From positions 1 through 18,321 of the forward strand of contig JAJYPU010000023.1 of the NCBI GenBank assembly GCA_021795095.1: DNA of 18,321 nt, in the 5' to 3' direction. How positions within the stretch are numbered: position 1 is the first letter of the stretch; every line of letters starts with the position of its first letter. Made by a program: the position numbers and the translations under genes. Shown here one piece after another: positions 15,234 through 18,321 of this stretch. The DNA comes from Actinomycetes bacterium (GTDB lineage: Bacteria > Actinomycetota > Acidimicrobiia > Acidimicrobiales > RAAP-2). The notes under the pieces were generated by a model. The model did no database searches. It saw only the letters and a program-made list of their open reading frames with translations, and had not been told where the DNA came from.

Positions 15234-15250
15234 GTGAGGTTTTCACGTTT
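15234..15250 (+). repeat. Left terminal inverted repeat
   Basis: The left tip GTGAGGTTTTCACGTTT matches the reverse complement of the last 17 bases of the window except at positions 8 and 14. Its first 13 bases are themselves a loose dyad (GTGA...TCAC). It begins 2 bp after tRNA-Arg. Confidence 0.78.
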
Positions 15251-15273
15251 CGGCGTTCACAGTCTTCACGTTT
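15242..15273 (+). repeat. Subterminal TTCACGTTT direct repeats of the element
   Basis: TTCACGTTT occurs at 15242-15250 (inside the terminal repeat) and again at 15265-15273, with a shorter TTCAC at 15256-15260 between them. Repeats of the tip motif just inside an element end are often transposase or accessory-protein binding sites; that function is inference here. Confidence 0.45.
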
Positions 15274-15396
15274 GGTGTGACACACATCAGTGCCATGGTC
15301 GTTTGCGGGCCGCCTTCATCTGTCGCTAGTTGAACTCGGGTCTCGTCGAGTCACGAGAACGCCGTGTGGCGTGAGTGCTGCCACGTTAAGGGGTCG

Positions 15397-16899
15397 CTAA
15401 GCCGGAGGACTTGGTAAGTCGGCGCTCACGAGATCAGTGAGTGTCCGACGTCGTCGGCGGCGGGTCTTCACCGGAAGTCCGGTGAGACGTCGCCGTTCGT
15501 CGTCAATGCGCTTCTCCTCAAAGGAGTCGAGGATGCGCTTGTTGCGTGCGACAAAGCAGGTGAGCGTGAACAAGGAGATGGCGGTCACCCCCGTGACCCG
15601 ACACCAACCCCGGGTCATGTCGTTGCTCGCGCGGTCCTTGGTGGTCGAGAAGGTCCGCTCGACGGCGGTTCGCCGCGCGTAGGAGAGGCGGTGGGCCCGG
15701 CTCGGGTAGTCGTGCTTCTGAGTGGACTTCGCGGCGACGCTCACCGGGACGGTGAGCGTTTGCTGACAGCAGCACTGCGGAGGCACTTCGGGCGGAGTGA
15801 GAACCTCGGGTCGCGCGAACGAGAGCGCCATCGACGACGCTCGCAGTGGACAGCGCACCTTGCCCGTCACCGCCGGGCAGGCCACCCGGTGGTAGCCGTC
15901 GACGTCGTCGGCGCTCTGACGACCGAGTTTGTAGCGGGCGAGTTCGGCACTCGCGAGATCGTGCGCGCTGGTCTCGCGCTCACTCGCTCCGCGCGAGAGT
16001 GGGTTGAGCGCCAACAGGGCGGTCGGGGTGCTCGGGCAATACAGGTTGCCGTTGGCGACCACCGCACCGGCGTAGGTGCCGCGCGGTCCACGGTCCTGGG
16101 GGTGCAGGTCGGTGATGATCTTCGCGCCGAGCGCCCGCAGCGGCAACGCCCAGTGCTCGGCGACCCGGTGCGCGTAGCCCGAGTCGGCCAGCACGTCGCC
16201 GAGTTCGACGCCACTTCGCACCATTCGGGTCAGCACCGCCACGAACGCGGCGGGCGGATCGACCGAGCAGCTCGTCACGAGGATCCGACGCACCAACTCG
16301 GGCGCGGCCGGTCCGCCCTCTTCACGCACCATGGTCGCGGCCTGGAGCTCGTAACCAAAGAACAGCTCGTCGGTTCGTCCCGGTTGGTCACTCTTGCGCC
16401 GTCCCCAACTCGCCTCACCGTCCGCGCAGACCCCACCTCGACACGACGGTGGGCGCGAGAAGGTCTCGTGGTCGCTCCAGTCGACGGCGAGGGCGCTCGT
16501 GCGCTCCTTGAACGCTCGCGGCACGCTCGCCTCCATCAGCGCGTCGAGTACCCCACTCAGGCGCTCCGATGGCTCCCCGTCGGGGACCTCCTTCTCGAGC
16601 GCCGCGACGAGCAGTGCGAAGGTGCGCTCGACCTGGCGGTAGGTGAGCGGGTGCCACCCGTTCGGCCAGCGAACGTCGACGCCGAGGGCGCGTCGCTCGT
16701 CGCCGGGCAGCGCGAGCAGTGCGTGGAGCACGCGGGTGAGGTGCGCCGCGCGGCCGTCACCCTGGGAGAGAAGCATTCCGAGCAGCAACGTGCGCACGCG
16801 CAGCTGGCGAGGTCGCACGCCGACGGGCAAGAGCGCCTCGAGGCGCGGGGCCACCCCCGAAAGGTCAACGATCGCCTCGAACCAGGAAAGAGCGCTCAC
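15397..16899 (-). CDS. DDE transposase with cysteine-rich insertion
   Basis: The protein has 500 residues from a GTG that overlaps the stop of the upstream recombinase-like gene (GTGA). The catalytic triad can be placed at D140 (LAVDWSDHE), D239 (LADSGYAHR) and E414 (RRTAVERTFSTTKDR), the usual order of IS4/IS5/IS1182-type transposases. Between the second D and the E is an insertion with cysteines C288, C341, C350 and the triple C376-C378, a likely metal-binding module as in IS1182-like enzymes. The N-terminal ~130 residues are helical (probably DNA binding), and the C-terminus is highly basic. I cannot assign the IS family. The frame is intact and flanked by matching terminal repeats, so it is probably functional. 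Confidence 0.83.
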   Translation of the reverse strand: MSALSWFEAIVDLSGVAPRLEALLPVGVRPRQLRVRTLLLGMLLSQGDGRAAHLTRVLHALLALPGDERRALGVDVRWPNGWHPLTYRQVERTFALLVAALEKEVPDGEPSERLSGVLDALMEASVPRAFKERTSALAVDWSDHETFSRPPSCRGGVCADGEASWGRRKSDQPGRTDELFFGYELQAATMVREEGGPAAPELVRRILVTSCSVDPPAAFVAVLTRMVRSGVELGDVLADSGYAHRVAEHWALPLRALGAKIITDLHPQDRGPRGTYAGAVVANGNLYCPSTPTALLALNPLSRGASERETSAHDLASAELARYKLGRQSADDVDGYHRVACPAVTGKVRCPLRASSMALSFARPEVLTPPEVPPQCCCQQTLTVPVSVAAKSTQKHDYPSRAHRLSYARRTAVERTFSTTKDRASNDMTRGWCRVTGVTAISLFTLTCFVARNKRILDSFEEKRIDDERRRLTGLPVKTRRRRRRTLTDLVSADLPSPPA

Positions 16900-17792
16900 C
16901 GTCGTCCCGTGAGCAGGCGCACCGTCTCGTCGTCGCCCGCGGGGGCCATCGCGCCCACCAGGTCACCGAGTCGCTGGGAGCAGACGACGCCGGCCGCGTC
17001 CATGAAGGCTTTCAGCCCGATCAGTTGGGCGCACTCGACCAGCCAGGTGGAGCGCAGTCGCGAGGTCTCCAGGCGTGGCAGGTCCGCGCCGCCCGCGAGG
17101 CGCCAGACCACGGGTGCGGTCACGTTGAGCCGCTGGGGGTCTCTTCCGCCGACGACGAAGTCCGAGCCGGCGAAGCGCGCCGAGGACCTCAACGCGTCGT
17201 GGTAGCGAGCGAGCACGGGAACGATTCGCGCCCGCGCTCCCTTCACCACAACGACCAGCCCGCCCGAACGTTCCTGGACGTCGGTGCCGCGCACGAGGCG
17301 CAGATCGGCGCCGACCAGGCCCGCCCCCGCCCCCAGGGCCAAGAGCCCCTCGACGTGGGCCCGCCGCGCGGGCGTCGGCTGATGGCGCGCGAGGGCGAAG
17401 TAGGCGGCGAGCTGGGCGGTTGAGTAGGGGGGTTTGGCTCGCTCACGCGACAGTGCCGATGGACTGGGCCCCGGTGCGAGCACCGCGCGCGCGAGCGCAC
17501 GCAGGTTGGTGCGCAGCGTGCGCCGCGAGGCCGCGGTCAGCGTCGTGGCCTCAAGGACGCATCGTTCGATCACCGAGGGGCGCACGAGCACCTCGGGGAC
17601 CAGTTCCAGACCGATCGAGGCGCCAAAGGCACCGAGCCTCATCGCACCAAAGAGCAACGCCTTGGCCCGCGTGGCACTCGTGGGCGCGGCTCGAGTCACG
17701 ACGTCTCGAACGAAGTCGGTGACCGCGTCGCTCGTCGCGCGCCGGTAGTTCGCGACGGTGGTCGCGGCCGCTGACGGGACGTCCGGTGTCAT
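16896..17792 (-). CDS. Tyrosine-recombinase-like protein with degenerate catalytic site
   Basis: The protein has 298 residues from the ATG at 17792. Residues about 70-105 look like the helical core-binding part of a tyrosine recombinase. Residues 150-195 follow the catalytic-domain pattern: an L.LGAGAGLVGADL.L...DV helix pair, then a beta hairpin VVVVKGARARIVPVL with the hairpin lysine K184. SRLRSTWLVE (244-253) fits the H-x-x-R helix with R247 but Ser instead of His. The first catalytic Arg position is Val (V160), and no C-terminal nucleophilic Tyr is present. It is therefore more likely a DNA-binding accessory protein than an active recombinase. It overlaps the transposase start by 4 nt, indicating coupled expression. 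Confidence 0.6.
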   Translation of the reverse strand: MTPDVPSAAATTVANYRRATSDAVTDFVRDVVTRAAPTSATRAKALLFGAMRLGAFGASIGLELVPEVLVRPSVIERCVLEATTLTAASRRTLRTNLRALARAVLAPGPSPSALSRERAKPPYSTAQLAAYFALARHQPTPARRAHVEGLLALGAGAGLVGADLRLVRGTDVQERSGGLVVVVKGARARIVPVLARYHDALRSSARFAGSDFVVGGRDPQRLNVTAPVVWRLAGGADLPRLETSRLRSTWLVECAQLIGLKAFMDAAGVVCSQRLGDLVGAMAPAGDDETVRLLTGRR

Positions 17793-17796
17793 CGAG

Positions 17797-17810
17797 CAGT
17801 ATGCTACTGT
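17797..17810. promoter_or_regulatory. Divergent promoter region of the element with CAGTA-TGC-TACTG dyad
   Basis: The 62-bp gap between the two divergent element genes holds the perfect inverted repeat CAGTA (17797-17801), TGC, TACTG (17805-17809). Plausible -10 boxes overlap it on both strands: TATGCT (17800-17805) toward DUF6788, and TAGCAT on the minus strand, 8 nt before the recombinase-like ATG. A protein bound here could control both directions. No -35 boxes were recognised. Confidence 0.4.
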
Positions 17811-17854
17811 ACGACGTCCGCGGAAGGGCGGATGTGACGTGAGAAGGTGGCATC

Positions 17855-18217
17855 GTGCAGTTGGACAAGGCGACCCGGGCCGAGTTTGCGCGTCTGAGCA
17901 ACGAGATCGCCGCCGCCGCTCGAGCCGGTTTGGCGCTGCCGGGCACCCTCACGCACCGGCGCACCCGGTGCGGCAAGGCGGGGTGTCGCTGCACGGCGGA
18001 TCCGCCGGTCCTGCACGGTCCCTATTGGTCCTGGACCCGAAAGATCGAGAACAAGACGGTGACCCGCTATCTCAGCGACGCCGAGGTCGCTGACTACCAG
18101 GTCTTCTTCGAGAACGCCAAACAGCTGCGTGTGCTCTTGTCCGAGCTCGAAGCCCTGAGCCTCGCGGTCGTCGAGGCTCGGCCCCGCCCGGCGCGGTCGA
18201 ATCGACGATCAGACTGA
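17855..18217 (+). CDS. DUF6788-type protein with Cys/His motif
   Basis: The protein has 120 residues from a GTG preceded by AGAAGGTGG 4 nt upstream. After an N-terminal helix comes TRCGKAGCRCTADPPVLHGPYWSW, summarised as C39-x4-C44-x-C46 and H54-G-P-Y57, a probable metal-binding knuckle. It is followed by a basic beta segment (TRKIENKTVTRYL) and a C-terminal helix with NAKQLRVLLSELEAL. The R-C-G-x-x-x-C-x-C...HGPY pattern is what I know as DUF6788, small proteins of unknown function often found beside transposase genes. Its location inside the terminal repeats and its divergence from the transposase operon suggest a DNA-binding accessory or regulator (inference). Confidence 0.72.
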   Translation: MQLDKATRAEFARLSNEIAAAARAGLALPGTLTHRRTRCGKAGCRCTADPPVLHGPYWSWTRKIENKTVTRYLSDAEVADYQVFFENAKQLRVLLSELEALSLAVVEARPRPARSNRRSD

Positions 18218-18231
18218 GCCGCGGTCGTCAT

Positions 18232-18242
18232 CCACACTGTGG
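18232..18242. other. Short dyad after the DUF6788-type gene
   Basis: CCACA-C-TGTGG is a perfect dyad 15 nt after the stop codon. It is too short for a convincing terminator and may be a protein site within the right margin of the element. The rest of the 104-nt margin contains TCGCGTATCGCG and the terminal repeat. Confidence 0.2.
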
Positions 18243-18304
18243 TCGAGCATCGCGTATCGCGTGGTTGTCGGCACCGCACAAACCGAAACTTCCTGCTCAG
18301 CGGC

Positions 18305-18321
18305 AAAGGTGAAGACCTCAC
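18305..18321 (-). repeat. Right terminal inverted repeat
   Basis: The last 17 bases, AAAGGTGAAGACCTCAC, are the reverse complement of the left tip with two mismatches. They end exactly at the window boundary, so the true outer edge can only be inferred from the match with the left end. Confidence 0.75.

Larger units (their letters stand above)
15234..18321. mobile_element. Three-gene insertion-sequence-like element (DDE transposase, recombinase-like, DUF6788)
   Basis: The 3,088-bp unit is bounded by inverted repeats: GTGAGGTTTTCACGTTT at its left tip and the complement of GTGAGGTCTTCACCTTT at its right tip (15 of 17 identical). Inside are a minus-strand pair, recombinase-like then transposase, overlapping by 4 nt, and a divergent DUF6788-type gene near the right end. 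Non-coding margins are about 160 nt on the left and 104 nt on the right. The three genes look intact, so the element may be active. The right end coincides with the last base of the window, so no target-site duplication can be checked. The family name is not known to me. Confidence 0.8.

Noticed and set aside
15691..17205. A 504-codon open frame on the plus strand across the transposon
   Set aside because: It lies antisense to the transposase and recombinase-like genes, has an Arg/Gly/Glu-rich composition typical of GC-rich shadow frames and no domain; both opposing genes have recognisable motifs.
15158..18321. Integrative element with tRNA-Arg as attachment site
   Set aside because: No copy of the tRNA 3' segment is seen near 18321, the recombinase-like protein lacks catalytic residues, and the ends are inverted repeats as for DDE transposition.
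1..18321. CRISPR array, phage genes, toxin-antitoxin or defence systems
   Set aside because: No regularly spaced repeats, and none of the plausible genes shows phage, nuclease, toxin or antitoxin features.

Overview
This is a GC-rich, gene-dense chromosomal window from an actinobacterium. The strongest phylogenetic sign is clpS directly followed by a DUF2017 gene, an arrangement typical of Actinomycetota. Also consistent are the mycobacterial-type glnA4/aldC/SDR operon and several genes with a TANNNT -10 box only 6-7 nt before the start codon, the signature of leaderless transcripts. An Acidimicrobiia-like lineage is my guess, not something the sequence proves. No stretch over 300 bases lacks a gene. 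The longest non-coding stretches are about 150-175 bases.

Left part (1-7.9 kb), housekeeping and general metabolism. In order: the 3' end of arfB (ribosome rescue), surE (nucleotidase, minus strand), a divergent aldose-1-epimerase gene overlapping a short-chain dehydrogenase, an MpaB-type DUF2236 oxygenase (minus), the coupled pair clpS-DUF2017, a secreted protein of unknown function, and prpE (propionyl-CoA synthetase). prpE converges on a GNAT acetyltransferase gene at a palindrome that contains both stop codons.

Middle (8.0-12.5 kb). A three-gene, translationally coupled operon encodes a GlnA4-like glutamine synthetase homologue, an AldC-like aldehyde dehydrogenase and an SDR. It matches the Mycobacterium tuberculosis glnA4-Rv2859c-aldC-Rv2857c order but lacks the Rv2859c-type amidotransferase/hydrolase. 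A plausible role is catabolism of an amine or amino alcohol through gamma-glutamyl intermediates. A minus-strand PLP-dependent cysteine-synthase-family gene converges on it and shares a CTAG stop.

Right-middle (12.6-15.2 kb). A RimJ-type GNAT gene, a small membrane ORF resembling the C-terminal tail of ABC-2 permeases, tRNA-Lys(CTT), a second aldehyde dehydrogenase, tRNA-His(GTG) and tRNA-Arg(TCT).

Right end (15234-18321). A 3.09-kb insertion-sequence-like element begins 2 bp after the tRNA-Arg. It is bounded by 17-bp inverted repeats matching at 15 of 17 positions, and the right repeat is the last base of the window. It carries a DDE transposase gene, an overlapping upstream gene for a tyrosine-recombinase-like protein that seems to have lost its catalytic residues, and a divergent DUF6788-type gene with a Cys/His motif. 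This three-gene transposon is the most interesting object in the window.
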